DNA from: an uncultured Granulicatella sp.
GTDB taxonomy: Bacteria; Bacillota; Bacilli; Lactobacillales; Aerococcaceae
DNA: 17,323 bases
Direction of reading: 5' to 3'
Assembly (NCBI GenBank): GCA_934193545.1
Contig: CAKPVL010000030.1
Location: forward strand, 1 to 17,323
Of this stretch, positions 7,946 through 14,941 are shown in pieces. How positions within the stretch are numbered: the stretch's first letter is position 1; every line of letters starts with the position of its first letter. The position numbers and the translations under genes are program-made. Under the pieces are notes generated by a model that ran no database searches, was not told where the DNA came from, and was given only the letters and a program-made list of their open reading frames with translations.

Positions 7946-8581
7946 CTACTTTTCTTCTAAAATTTCTTCTAATTCATCTTCAAACTCTTCAATGCTTTCC
8001 AAGTTTCTTTGGATGCGTAAATGTTCTGTTTGAATAATTGCTTCGATTTGTTGAACCGCGTTTTCTACTTTGTCATTGACAACATAGTAATCATAATACT
8101 TCATCAAACCAAGCTCTTCTCTCGCCACTTTCATACGGCTCTTAATCACTTCGTCAGAATCAGTTCCACGGTTTACGATGCGAGATTCTAGTTCACGTAA
8201 ATCAGGTGGTGTTAAGAAAATAAACACCCCATCTGGCATTGCTTCACGTACTTGAAGCGCCCCTTGAACTTCAATTTCTAAGAATACATCTTTCCCTTTG
8301 TCTAATGTTTCTTGCACATAATCTAAAGGCGTTCCATAGTAATTCCCTACGTACTCTGCGTATTCTAATAATTTTTTATTCGCAATCATCTCTTCAAATT
8401 CTTCTCTTGATCTGAAGAAATAATCTTTTCCATCCACTTCACCTGGTCTTGGCTTACGAGTCGTTGCGGATACTGAGTACACAAATTCTTGATTGTCTTT
8501 TGCAAAAATTGCTGCGCGTACTGTTCCTTTTCCGACACCTGAAGGTCCAGATAAAACGATTAATAAACCTTTTCTTGCCAT
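7946..8581 (-). CDS. gmk: Guanylate kinase
   Basis: Catalyses ATP + GMP to ADP + GDP, a step on the way to GTP and dGTP. The 211 residues show P-loop GPSGVGKGT (12-20), the GMP-binding stretch [11 protein letters not shown] (38-48) with DGKDYFF (50-56), YYGTP (81-85), the catalytic core [10 protein letters not shown] (102-111) and an Arg-containing lid (131-145). It carries a slightly extended acidic C-terminus (about 196-211). The start fits the family opening (M-x-x-[13 protein letters not shown]), although the nearest Shine-Dalgarno core (GGAG) is unusually far, 13 bases upstream. First gene of the gmk-rpoZ unit. In B. subtilis remA precedes gmk; here a MATE gene does. Confidence 0.97.
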   Translation of the reverse strand: MARKGLLIVLSGPSGVGKGTVRAAIFAKDNQEFVYSVSATTRKPRPGEVDGKDYFFRSREEFEEMIANKKLLEYAEYVGNYYGTPLDYVQETLDKGKDVFLEIEVQGALQVREAMPDGVFIFLTPPDLRELESRIVNRGTDSDEVIKSRMKVAREELGLMKYYDYYVVNDKVENAVQQIEAIIQTEHLRIQRNLESIEEFEDELEEILEEK

Positions 8582-8619
8582 AATCGTTTGAAAACTCCAA
8601 TCTCTTTACATCTTTCTAC

Positions 8620-8640
8620 TATAGTATCACAAACACTATA
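8620..8640. promoter_or_regulatory. Inverted repeat over the gmk promoter
   Basis: TATAGT (8620-8625) and ACTATA (8635-8640) are exact inverted repeats 9 bases apart and cover the -10 and part of the spacer of the proposed gmk promoter. The position suits a repressor site, but the arms are short and AT-rich, so chance is a real alternative. Confidence 0.25.
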
Positions 8641-8650
8641 ATTGCACCAA
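8621..8650 (-). promoter_or_regulatory. Probable gmk promoter
   Basis: On the minus strand TTGGTG (8645-8650) and TACTAT (8621-8626) are 18 bases apart, and TGA directly before the -10 supplies the TGn extension. It lies about 40 bases before the gmk start, after the MATE terminator. A shifted reading with TATAGT as -10 is possible. Confidence 0.45.
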
Positions 8651-8750
8651 CCAAAAATAATAGAAAATCAATAAAAAATCAATCTCCATAAGTTTTCTTT
8701 TGATTTTCCATCATTTCAGTAAACTGCTTCACACAATTTATGCGCAAAAC

Positions 8751-8773
8751 AAAAAGGCTGGAAAATTCCAGCC
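8751..8773 (-). terminator. Rho-independent terminator after the MATE gene
   Basis: On the minus strand GGCTGGA (8767-8773) pairs perfectly with TCCAGCC (8756-8762) around a 4-base loop and is followed by TTTTTG. It starts 6 bases past the stop of the MATE gene. Confidence 0.9.
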
Positions 8774-8779
8774 CTAGCT

Positions 8780-10147
8780 TTATGCAATTCGAATGTTTTT
8801 CCATCGACCACTTCTAAATCGAAGGAGAATAATCATATCCCTGATAAATTGATCGATAAAGACCGCATACCATGCGCCAGCAAGTCCCCATCCGAAGAAG
8901 TTTACAAATACATATCCTAAACTTAATCGAATGACACACGATCCAATGAAAATAGCAATAAGTGGCCATACTGTATCTCCTGCCCCGCGCAAGGCTCCAG
9001 AAGTAATTAGTTGATGACTTTGGAACGGCTGAACGAACGCAACAATCGATAATGCAATTATCGTATTCTGAATAATTTCTACGTTATCCGTATACATTCC
9101 TGCAAGCAGTGTCGCTCCAAAATAAATAGAAACAGACATCATAATTGCTAAAGCAAGTCCAATCCTCTGACACATTTTCGTATAGCGCTCTGCCAATTTC
9201 TCATCTTTTGCTCCAAGTGATTGCCCCATCAGTGAGGAAGCGGTAATCCCGAATGCTTGAGCTGGAGAATACGATAACGAAAGTACATTCAAAGCAATTT
9301 GGTGAGCCGCATAGACATTGTTTCCTAACCCTGAAACAATCTTCAAGAACATGATAACCCCAAAACGAAGTGCCATTTGTTCTAATGCTGTTGGAATTCC
9401 GATACGCACTAAATCGCGCATTACTTCCACTCTGAATTCAAATTTTTCTTTAAAGTCCAGTTTTAAAATACTCTTGCCTGATAAAATATAACGAACATTT
9501 AACACCATCGCGATTAAATTTGATACAGCTGTTGAAATCGCAGCACCTGTAACGCCTAACGCTGGGAAGCCAAACATTCCGTAAATTAAAATCGCATTTC
9601 CTAAAACATTGCAGCTATTAGCGATAATATTATTTTTCATCGGTATTTTCGTTTCGCCAATTCCTCGAAGGGCTGCTGTTACAGTAAACGATAGTGATTG
9701 GAAGATAAATCCGATTGTGACAATTCTAAAGTAGTCCACACCGACATTAATAACCGTCGCATCTCCCCCAAGTAAAGATAAGATTTCTGGGGCGAAAATC
9801 AGCATCAATATTGCTGTTGGCGTCACACAGAAAACCATCGCAAGAATCATTACATGCTTCAGGATACTTCCCATGCGATTGTATTTCTTTGCTCCAAAAT
9901 ACCTAGCAATAATAGCAGTACCTCCGACATTCAATGCCTGAATCAAACTTAAGCCAAGGAACATCGGCTGGTTTGTCATCCCAACTGCAGAAACGGCAGC
10001 AGCAGTATCTCCTGGAATTTTACCTACCATCATCATATCCACCATTCCAAAAAGCGCTCCAAGTAGCACTTCCACAAATACTGGCCATACGATCACAAAT
10101 ATGTTTTTTCTAAGTTCTTTATTCGTTAGTTGTTGCTCTACTTCCAC
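8780..10147 (-). CDS. MATE family multidrug/cation antiporter (DinF/NorM-like)
   Basis: Predicted Na+- or H+-coupled exporter of the MATE family in the cytoplasmic membrane. The 455 residues give about 12 hydrophobic helices, the family norm. The two-fold internal duplication is visible: RYFGAKK (82-88) against GQSLGAKDE (308-316), and ALRGIGETKIP (159-169) against ALRGAGDTVWP (385-395). The substrate cannot be read from sequence; drugs, organic cations or a metabolite are all possible. The start is GTG (10145-10147), with AGAGG 9 bases upstream; no ATG fits better. Monocistronic: own promoter (10182-10210) and own terminator. It occupies the place in front of gmk that remA holds in B. subtilis. 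Confidence 0.9.
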   Translation of the reverse strand: MEVEQQLTNKELRKNIFVIVWPVFVEVLLGALFGMVDMMMVGKIPGDTAAAVSAVGMTNQPMFLGLSLIQALNVGGTAIIARYFGAKKYNRMGSILKHVMILAMVFCVTPTAILMLIFAPEILSLLGGDATVINVGVDYFRIVTIGFIFQSLSFTVTAALRGIGETKIPMKNNIIANSCNVLGNAILIYGMFGFPALGVTGAAISTAVSNLIAMVLNVRYILSGKSILKLDFKEKFEFRVEVMRDLVRIGIPTALEQMALRFGVIMFLKIVSGLGNNVYAAHQIALNVLSLSYSPAQAFGITASSLMGQSLGAKDEKLAERYTKMCQRIGLALAIMMSVSIYFGATLLAGMYTDNVEIIQNTIIALSIVAFVQPFQSHQLITSGALRGAGDTVWPLIAIFIGSCVIRLSLGYVFVNFFGWGLAGAWYAVFIDQFIRDMIILLRFRSGRWKNIRIA

Positions 10148-10181
10148 GCAACCAATCCTCTCACTTTAAAATGTAGTTACT

Positions 10182-10210
10182 ATTCTACACCTATTTTTCT
10201 TTCAAAACAA
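10182..10210 (-). promoter_or_regulatory. Probable promoter of the MATE gene
   Basis: On the minus strand TTGTTT (10205-10210) and TAGAAT (10182-10187) are 17 bases apart. The -35 lies in the T-rich tail of the preceding terminator, so one transcription unit ends where the next begins. Confidence 0.55.
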
Positions 10211-10233
10211 ATAAGCGACAAAATTTGTCGCTT
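10203..10233 (-). terminator. Terminator of the oxidoreductase-HD operon
   Basis: Perfect 9-bp stem (arms 10225-10233 and 10213-10221) with a 3-base loop, followed on the minus strand by an interrupted T tail (ATTTGTTTTG). It begins 7 bases past the HD gene stop. The tail is less regular than that of the other terminators here. Confidence 0.75.
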
Positions 10234-10240
10234 ACGTCTT

Positions 10241-10888
10241 TTATCGTTTTCCATCCCATTCGGCATAAAATTGCTCTAAATACATTTCTAAAAATTCATG
10301 GCGTCCTTTTGCCAATTCATAACCATATTTGGTATTCATCAAATCTTTTAACTTCAGTAATTTTTCATAGAAGTGCATGATTGCTGTAGAATCGCCGTTT
10401 CGGTATTCTTCAGGCGTCATATTTTCACGAGGCTTCATGTCCGGATTGTGGATTGATCTTCCTGTACTTCCAGAGTAACACATCACACGGGCAACCCCAA
10501 TCGCACCAATCGCATCTAATCGGTCAGCGTCTTGCACCACTTTTCCTTCAAGCGAAAGTTCATGTTGCTCCTTGTGATTCTTAAACGACATTCTCGTAAT
10601 AATCGACTCAATGGCTTCAACTTGTTCAGGAGTCACTTCGATTGAAGTCAGAAATCCTTTCAATTCCTTCAATGCAACTATAGGGTCTTTGACAATTTTA
10701 TCATCGATAACATCATGAAGGAGCGCTGCGGCTTCACAAATAAACAAATCTGCCCCTTCAGCCTTCGCAATCGTCTTTGTCGTATTAACCACTCGTTCGA
10801 TATGCGACCAATCGTGCCCCGAAGTATCTGAGTCGAGCACTCTTTTAGCATACTGTTCCATCGCTTTTAATTGTTCTTGTTGCTTCAT
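10241..10888 (-). CDS. HD-domain phosphohydrolase, YpgQ/YedJ-like
   Basis: Metal-dependent hydrolase of the HD superfamily. It resembles the YpgQ/YedJ group, where nucleotide pyrophosphohydrolase activity is reported for B. subtilis YpgQ; the substrate here is not proven. With the start chosen, the protein has 215 residues: H25 and H29 (GHDWSHIERV), the HD pair H58-D59 (ALLHDVID), and D120 with D122 and D125 (QDADRLDAIG) make up the full metal-binding set. An in-frame ATG 33 bases further upstream (10919-10921) would add 11 residues, but it lacks a ribosome binding site and its extra codons overlap the preceding gene. The ATG at 10886-10888 overlaps that gene's stop as ATGA and has AGAGG copies 4 and 10 bases upstream. 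Second gene of a two-gene operon. Confidence 0.87.
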   Translation of the reverse strand: MKQQEQLKAMEQYAKRVLDSDTSGHDWSHIERVVNTTKTIAKAEGADLFICEAAALLHDVIDDKIVKDPIVALKELKGFLTSIEVTPEQVEAIESIITRMSFKNHKEQHELSLEGKVVQDADRLDAIGAIGVARVMCYSGSTGRSIHNPDMKPRENMTPEEYRNGDSTAIMHFYEKLLKLKDLMNTKYGYELAKGRHEFLEMYLEQFYAEWDGKR

Positions 10889-11868
10889 GCTTCCTCTTCC
10901 TCTGGATACTTGATTCCCCATTCACGACGTAAATCGGTCATGATTTTCATCACATCGACCGTATAATCAAGATGCATGTGGTCTACCCCTGTATCAATCG
11001 TTGACTCCATATCTAACACTTCATAAGCTAAGGCATCTAAGCCCAATTCATCTTCAAAAGTTTCAACATGTCCATCTTCGGTATAAGTAATCGTCGCTTT
11101 ATGCGCGCGTGGGTAATCTACAATCTCAATATACCCTTTGTCGTATGCAATAACACCGCGTTTTGGTTGTTTTGCGTGAAGCGTCATCGTCACAGTCGCC
11201 ATTTCTCCTGCATCATTCGTCAACACGATACCAGCTTGCTCATCCACACCCGTTGGCGCTAATTTTACTTGCGAAACCATCGAACTTGGCGCCTCACTCA
11301 TGAAATAACGAATGCATGACAAGGCATATACACCAATATCAAGCAATGCTCCACCAGCAAGATGACGGTTAAAGAAACGGTTCGTCATATCATAATCCTT
11401 ATAGCTACCAAAGTTCATTTGAATCATGCGAAGCTCGCCCAAGTTTTCAGTAGCTTTACTTAATTGTTTATAGACTGGCATATGATAAAGCGTCATCGCC
11501 TCAGCTAAAACAACATTATTTTCTTTAGCGAGTTGAAGTGCTTCTTCTAATTCTTCACTGTTTAATGTAATGGCCTTTTCACATAACACATGCTTTCCAG
11601 CAGCTAAGGCTTTTCTAAGATAGTGAATATGCGTGTTATGCGGAGTTGAAATATAAATAATATCTACTTCGGGATCTGTAAACACATCGTCAATTTCATC
11701 ATACACTTTATCAATACCATATTTTTCTGCAAATTTTACGGCATTCGCATAGGTGCGATTGGCAACACCATATAGTTTACCATCCAATGATTCTAACGCT
11801 ACTGCTAATTCATTGGCAATCACACCAGTTCCGATAGTGACCCAATTTTTTGTTACTTTTTGTTGCAT
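10885..11868 (-). CDS. Gfo/Idh/MocA-family NAD(P)-dependent oxidoreductase
   Basis: Probable sugar, inositol or diol dehydrogenase of the Gfo/Idh/MocA family; the substrate is unknown. The 327 residues show an N-terminal Rossmann fold with GTGVIA (13-18), then STPHNTHI (74-81) and the active-site segment CEKAI (96-100), in which K98 is kept but the usual Pro of the EKP motif is Ala. The C-terminal alpha/beta domain has GGALLDIGVYALS (172-184), with D177 and Y181 near the expected catalytic site. The start is ATG at 11866-11868, because GGAGG (11877-11881) lies 8 bases before it. A longer frame opening at TTG (11881-11883) would place that ribosome binding site inside the gene and is rejected. 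It overlaps the HD gene by 4 bases, so the two are coupled. Confidence 0.9.
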   Translation of the reverse strand: MQQKVTKNWVTIGTGVIANELAVALESLDGKLYGVANRTYANAVKFAEKYGIDKVYDEIDDVFTDPEVDIIYISTPHNTHIHYLRKALAAGKHVLCEKAITLNSEELEEALQLAKENNVVLAEAMTLYHMPVYKQLSKATENLGELRMIQMNFGSYKDYDMTNRFFNRHLAGGALLDIGVYALSCIRYFMSEAPSSMVSQVKLAPTGVDEQAGIVLTNDAGEMATVTMTLHAKQPKRGVIAYDKGYIEIVDYPRAHKATITYTEDGHVETFEDELGLDALAYEVLDMESTIDTGVDHMHLDYTVDVMKIMTDLRREWGIKYPEEEEA

Positions 11869-11876
11869 ACGCTCTA

Positions 11877-11881
11877 CCTCC
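11877..11881 (-). promoter_or_regulatory. Ribosome binding site that decides the oxidoreductase start
   Basis: GGAGG on the minus strand, 8 bases before the ATG at 11866-11868. It shows that an upstream TTG, which overlaps it, is not the true start. Confidence 0.85.
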
Positions 11882-11897
11882 AAAATTCGTTACTTCC

Positions 11898-11926
11898 ATG
11901 ATACCTGCCACGTAACCAAAACACAA
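11898..11926 (-). promoter_or_regulatory. Probable promoter of the oxidoreductase-HD operon
   Basis: On the minus strand TTGTGT (11921-11926) and TATCAT (11898-11903, 5 of 6 to consensus) are 17 bases apart, between the hydrolase terminator and the oxidoreductase ribosome binding site. The leader would be about 25 bases. Confidence 0.55.
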
Positions 11927-11937
11927 CCTAAGCGTAC

Positions 11938-11964
11938 AAAAAAAGCTAGACCGAAGCCTAGCTT
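11938..11964 (-). terminator. Terminator of the alpha/beta hydrolase gene, UUCG tetraloop
   Basis: On the minus strand a 9-bp stem (arms 11956-11964 and 11943-11951, one G-U pair) closes a C(UUCG)G tetraloop and runs into a T tract (11938-11944). The stem begins inside the stop codon of the hydrolase gene. Confidence 0.9.
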
Positions 11965-12694
11965 AATGGGTTACGATAAATTGTTTAATGAGTTGCACTA
12001 ATTGTTTTTGTTGTTCTTCTGCGCTCATTGTAGCAGTACCATCGCCGTTTTGTTGTCCATACAGTCCAAAGCCACTATGGTTTCCACCCTCTATCGTTGT
12101 ATAGAGTGTGGATTCTGGCAAACGTGATTTCGCATCTTCATATTTTTCTTGTTTCAAGATTTTGTCATTCGAAGCTGTAATCGATAATACTGGAATTTGA
12201 GTGCCGCTAATATCCGTACTTTGATCTGGATAACTTGCCAGTAAAATTAATCCAGCAACTTGACCCATCTCGTTCAGTTTTTTTGCTTCAATCGTTGAAA
12301 CGACACCACCTAGAGAATGCCCTCCGACAAAAACTTTATCCAAGTGCTCTTCTTTTACAATCGTCGCCATCGTTCCATTATCCAACACCGGTAAATTCAA
12401 CTGAGAGGAAATAATGTACACTTCGATTCCTTCTTTAGCGAGTCCATCCGCAAGTTTTGCATAAGCTTGCGGTTCAACTAAGGCACCCGTATAAAATAAA
12501 AGAGTTCCTTTTTTCTCTCCTGTCACTTCAAAATGAGTCCAGTTGTTTTTCTGTTCAAATGCAGCAATATTCCACGTCTCTTGTGCCTCAGGAGTTGCTC
12601 GATACGTAAACATTTGGATCAGCCCAAGTGCTAATAAAATAAATGCAAACAGGACTCCAAAAATTCCATACATGATTTTTCTTTGTTTTGTCAT
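11963..12694 (-). CDS. Membrane-anchored alpha/beta hydrolase
   Basis: Probable serine hydrolase of the alpha/beta fold (Abhydrolase_5-like) facing the outside of the cell; substrate unknown. Of 243 residues, a basic N-terminus (TKQRK) followed by a hydrophobic helix (about 8-29) makes an uncleaved signal anchor; no lipobox cysteine is seen. The catalytic triad is readable: nucleophile S127 in GGHSLGG (124-130), D177 in ASNDKI and H206 in GGNHSGF. The segment LLFYTGA (65-71) gives the strand and oxyanion-hole region. Monocistronic, with a promoter (12724-12752) and a terminator of its own. The start ATG has only a weak purine-rich site (AGAGAAGAGA) upstream. Lipase, esterase or peptidase activity are all possible. 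Confidence 0.87.
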   Translation of the reverse strand: MTKQRKIMYGIFGVLFAFILLALGLIQMFTYRATPEAQETWNIAAFEQKNNWTHFEVTGEKKGTLLFYTGALVEPQAYAKLADGLAKEGIEVYIISSQLNLPVLDNGTMATIVKEEHLDKVFVGGHSLGGVVSTIEAKKLNEMGQVAGLILLASYPDQSTDISGTQIPVLSITASNDKILKQEKYEDAKSRLPESTLYTTIEGGNHSGFGLYGQQNGDGTATMSAEEQQKQLVQLIKQFIVTH

Positions 12695-12723
12695 CTGTCA
12701 TCTCTTCTCTCTATAAACCTACT

Positions 12724-12752
12724 ACTATAAGGATACTACAACAGTATGTAAA
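12724..12752 (-). promoter_or_regulatory. Promoter of the alpha/beta hydrolase gene
   Basis: On the minus strand TTTACA (12747-12752) and TATAGT (12724-12729) are exactly 17 bases apart, both at 5 of 6 to consensus. It lies 30 bases before the start codon. Confidence 0.65.
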
Positions 12753-12766
12753 AACACAATACACCT

Positions 12767-12797
12767 AAAAAAAGTGATACCGTATACGGTATCACTT
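12767..12797 (-). terminator. 26-bp perfect palindrome with T tract, second terminator or operator
   Basis: Positions 12772-12797 form a perfect 26-bp palindrome centred between 12784 and 12785. As minus-strand RNA it gives an 11-bp stem with a UAUA loop followed by a run of U (12767-12773), so it can act as a terminator. It lies about 70 bases beyond the typA terminator and 20 bases upstream of the hydrolase -35, so an operator role is also possible. Confidence 0.65.
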
Positions 12798-12862
12798 AAC
12801 TTTTAGAATCGAAATCTTCATGAGCAAGTTGTTCGCGTTACATTAAATCAATAAAACCAACC

Positions 12863-12894
12863 AAAAAAGGTGGATGCAATGCATCCACCTTTTT
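12863..12894 (-). terminator. Rho-independent terminator after typA
   Basis: Perfect 9-bp GC-containing stem (arms 12881-12889 and 12869-12877), 3-base loop, extended by A-T pairs and followed by six T on the minus strand. It starts 10 bases after the typA stop. Confidence 0.93.
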
Positions 12895-12904
12895 ACAATT
12901 CAGA

Positions 12905-14752
12905 TTAGTTTTCTGATTCAGCTTGTTTTTTACGTTTATTGGCTTTTTCACGTTCGCCTTTATTTAGAATTTGTTTTCTTAGACGAATTGTTTCTGGAGT
13001 AATTTCGCAGTATTCATCATCTGATAAGAATTCTAATGACTCTTCAAGAGATAACTTCTTAGGAGTCTTGATGACTGAAGTTTGGTCTTTCGTTGCTGAA
13101 CGGATATTTGTTTGTTGTTTTGCTTTCGTAATGTTAACCGCTAAGTCGTTTTCACGAGAGTGTTCCCCAACAATCATACCTTCGTAAATTTCAGTACCTG
13201 GTTCAGTAAAAATCACACCACGTTCTTCAACACCCATAATACCGTAAGTCGTTGCTTTACCTGTATCTGTTGAAACAAGTGCCCCATTACGACGTCCGCC
13301 GATGCTTGTTGGAATGTATGGTAAGTATTGATCGAATGTGTGGTTCATGATTCCGTAACCACGTGTCATTGATAAGAATTCAGTTGTATATCCTAATAAT
13401 CCACGAGCTGGAACTAAGAAGACAATACGAACTTGTCCATTATCATTGTGTTGCATATCTTGCATTTCACCTTTACGGTTACTTAATGATTCGATGATTG
13501 AACCCATGTATTCTTCAGGAGTATCGATTTGTACACGTTCAAATGGTTCACATTTCACGCCATCGATTTCTTTGATGATTACTTCTGGACGAGATACTTG
13601 TAATTCGTACCCTTCACGACGCATGTTTTCGATTAAGATTGATAAGTGTAATTCCCCACGTCCTGATACGATCCATGCATCTGGTGAATCAGTTGGTTCA
13701 ACTTTAAGAGATACGTCTGTGTGTAATTCACGCATTAGACGTTCTTCAATCTTACGTGCTGTTACAAACTTCCCTTCGCGACCCGCAAATGGTGAGTTGT
13801 TTGTCAAGAATGTCATTTGTAATGTTGGTTCGTCAATGTGTAATACTGGTAAGCTTTCATGTGTATCTACTGGAGTTACTGTTTCTCCAACGAAGATATC
13901 TTCCATACCAGATACAGCGATTAAATCCCCTGCTTTTGCTTCGTTGATTTCTAAACGATTCAATCCGAAGAAACCAAATAATTTAGTAACACGGAAGTTT
14001 TTCTTTGTACCGTCTAATTTTAATAATGTTACTTGGTCCCCAACTTTGATTGTTCCACGGAAGACACGTCCGATACCGATACGTCCAACGTAGTCATTAT
14101 AGTCTAATAGTGATACTTGGAATTGTAATGGTTCATCTGAGTTGTCTACTGGAGCTGGGATGTGTTCGATAATTGTATCGAATAAGTAATCCATTGTTTT
14201 TTCTTGGTCCAGTGGGTTATCTGATAAACTTGAAGTTCCGTTTAATGCTGAAGCATAAACTACTGGGAATTCTAATTGATCATCATCGGCACCTAATTCG
14301 ATGAATAATTCTAATACTTCATCGACTACTTCTTCTGGACGAGCAGCGTCACGGTCGATTTTGTTAACTACAACGATTGGTGTTAAATGTTGTTCTAATG
14401 CTTTTTTCAATACGAAACGAGTTTGAGGCATTGTACCTTCATACGCATCCACTACAAGAACTACACCGTCTACCATTTTCATAATACGTTCTACTTCTCC
14501 ACCGAAGTCCGCGTGTCCTGGTGTATCCATGATATTGATACGAGTTCCTTTATATTGAACGGCTGTATTTTTCGCTAAAATGGTAATACCACGTTCACGT
14601 TCGATATCGTTTGAGTCCATGGCACGTTCTGATAATTCTGTACGTGCATCTAATGTATCTGATTGTTTTAATAATTCATCCACAAGTGTTGTTTTCCCGT
14701 GGTCAACGTGGGCGATAATAGCAATATTGCGAATATCATTTCTTAATTTCAT
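12905..14752 (-). CDS. typA: Ribosome-associated translational GTPase TypA/BipA
   Basis: EF-G-like GTPase that binds the 70S ribosome and helps 50S assembly, notably in the cold and under stress. The 615 residues match the family. GTPase motifs: G1 AHVDHGKT (14-21), switch RERGITI (52-58), G3 DTPGHADF (76-83), G4 NKID (130-133), followed by EF-Tu-like domain II, the EF-G III/V-like domains and the basic C-terminal tail typical of BipA. V16 next to the catalytic His (VDH) is normal for this class. GGAGG lies 6 bases before the ATG. Monocistronic with a good promoter (14846-14874), a leader of about 87 bases containing a 9-bp hairpin, and a strong terminator. Confidence 0.97.
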   Translation of the reverse strand: MKLRNDIRNIAIIAHVDHGKTTLVDELLKQSDTLDARTELSERAMDSNDIERERGITILAKNTAVQYKGTRINIMDTPGHADFGGEVERIMKMVDGVVLVVDAYEGTMPQTRFVLKKALEQHLTPIVVVNKIDRDAARPEEVVDEVLELFIELGADDDQLEFPVVYASALNGTSSLSDNPLDQEKTMDYLFDTIIEHIPAPVDNSDEPLQFQVSLLDYNDYVGRIGIGRVFRGTIKVGDQVTLLKLDGTKKNFRVTKLFGFFGLNRLEINEAKAGDLIAVSGMEDIFVGETVTPVDTHESLPVLHIDEPTLQMTFLTNNSPFAGREGKFVTARKIEERLMRELHTDVSLKVEPTDSPDAWIVSGRGELHLSILIENMRREGYELQVSRPEVIIKEIDGVKCEPFERVQIDTPEEYMGSIIESLSNRKGEMQDMQHNDNGQVRIVFLVPARGLLGYTTEFLSMTRGYGIMNHTFDQYLPYIPTSIGGRRNGALVSTDTGKATTYGIMGVEERGVIFTEPGTEIYEGMIVGEHSRENDLAVNITKAKQQTNIRSATKDQTSVIKTPKKLSLEESLEFLSDDEYCEITPETIRLRKQILNKGEREKANKRKKQAESEN

Positions 14753-14782
14753 GTATTTCCTCCATTGATTGACAAAATGAAA

Positions 14783-14820
14783 GTGATGGAATCTGAACGC
14801 TAAAAGAGCCCTTCCATCAC
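14783..14820 (-). promoter_or_regulatory. Hairpin in the typA 5' leader
   Basis: GTGATGGAA and TTCCATCAC (arms 14812-14820 and 14783-14791) pair perfectly around a 20-base loop in the untranslated leader, about 20 bases before the typA ribosome binding site. On the minus strand the hairpin is followed by CTTTCATTTTG, too broken for a clear terminator but possible as a weak attenuator. The structure is seen; any regulatory role is inferred. Confidence 0.5.
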
Positions 14821-14845
14821 CTAAACTTCTTCTCTTAACTCAAAA

Positions 14846-14874
14846 AGTATACTACAAAAACGCTATAAACTCAA
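14846..14874 (-). promoter_or_regulatory. Promoter of typA
   Basis: On the minus strand TTGAGT (14869-14874) and TATACT (14846-14851) are exactly 17 bases apart. Transcription would start near 14839, giving a leader of about 87 bases. Confidence 0.75.
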
Positions 14875-14889
14875 AAGATAAAACATAAT

Positions 14890-14927
14890 GGACATCCCTA
14901 ACTTACATTCGTTAAGAAGAGATGCCC
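14890..14927 (-). terminator. Probable polA terminator
   Basis: A 10-bp stem with two G-U pairs (arms 14918-14927 and 14890-14899) holds an inner CTTA/TAAG helix. Downstream on the minus strand the tail is only moderately T-rich (ATTATGTTTTATCTTTT). It begins 14 bases past the polA stop. On the plus strand the hairpin is followed by ATTTTTATTTTTAG, so it could also block antisense transcription. Confidence 0.6.
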
Positions 14928-14941
14928 ATTTTTATTTTTAG

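Noticed and set aside
12795..12830. Nine-codon minus-strand frame (MKISILKVK) between the two hairpins after typA
   Set aside because: No ribosome binding site before its ATG, and the stop falls in the hairpin; too short to support as a gene.
8645..12866. Shared string ACCAACCAAAAA before gmk and after typA
   Set aside because: Only 12 low-complexity bases, in unrelated positions relative to genes; no further copies seen in the intergenic regions.
13446..14093. 215-codon open frame on the plus strand inside typA
   Set aside because: Antisense shadow of a strongly conserved gene; the translation is Ser/Thr/Ile-rich with no domain, and no ribosome binding site is evident.
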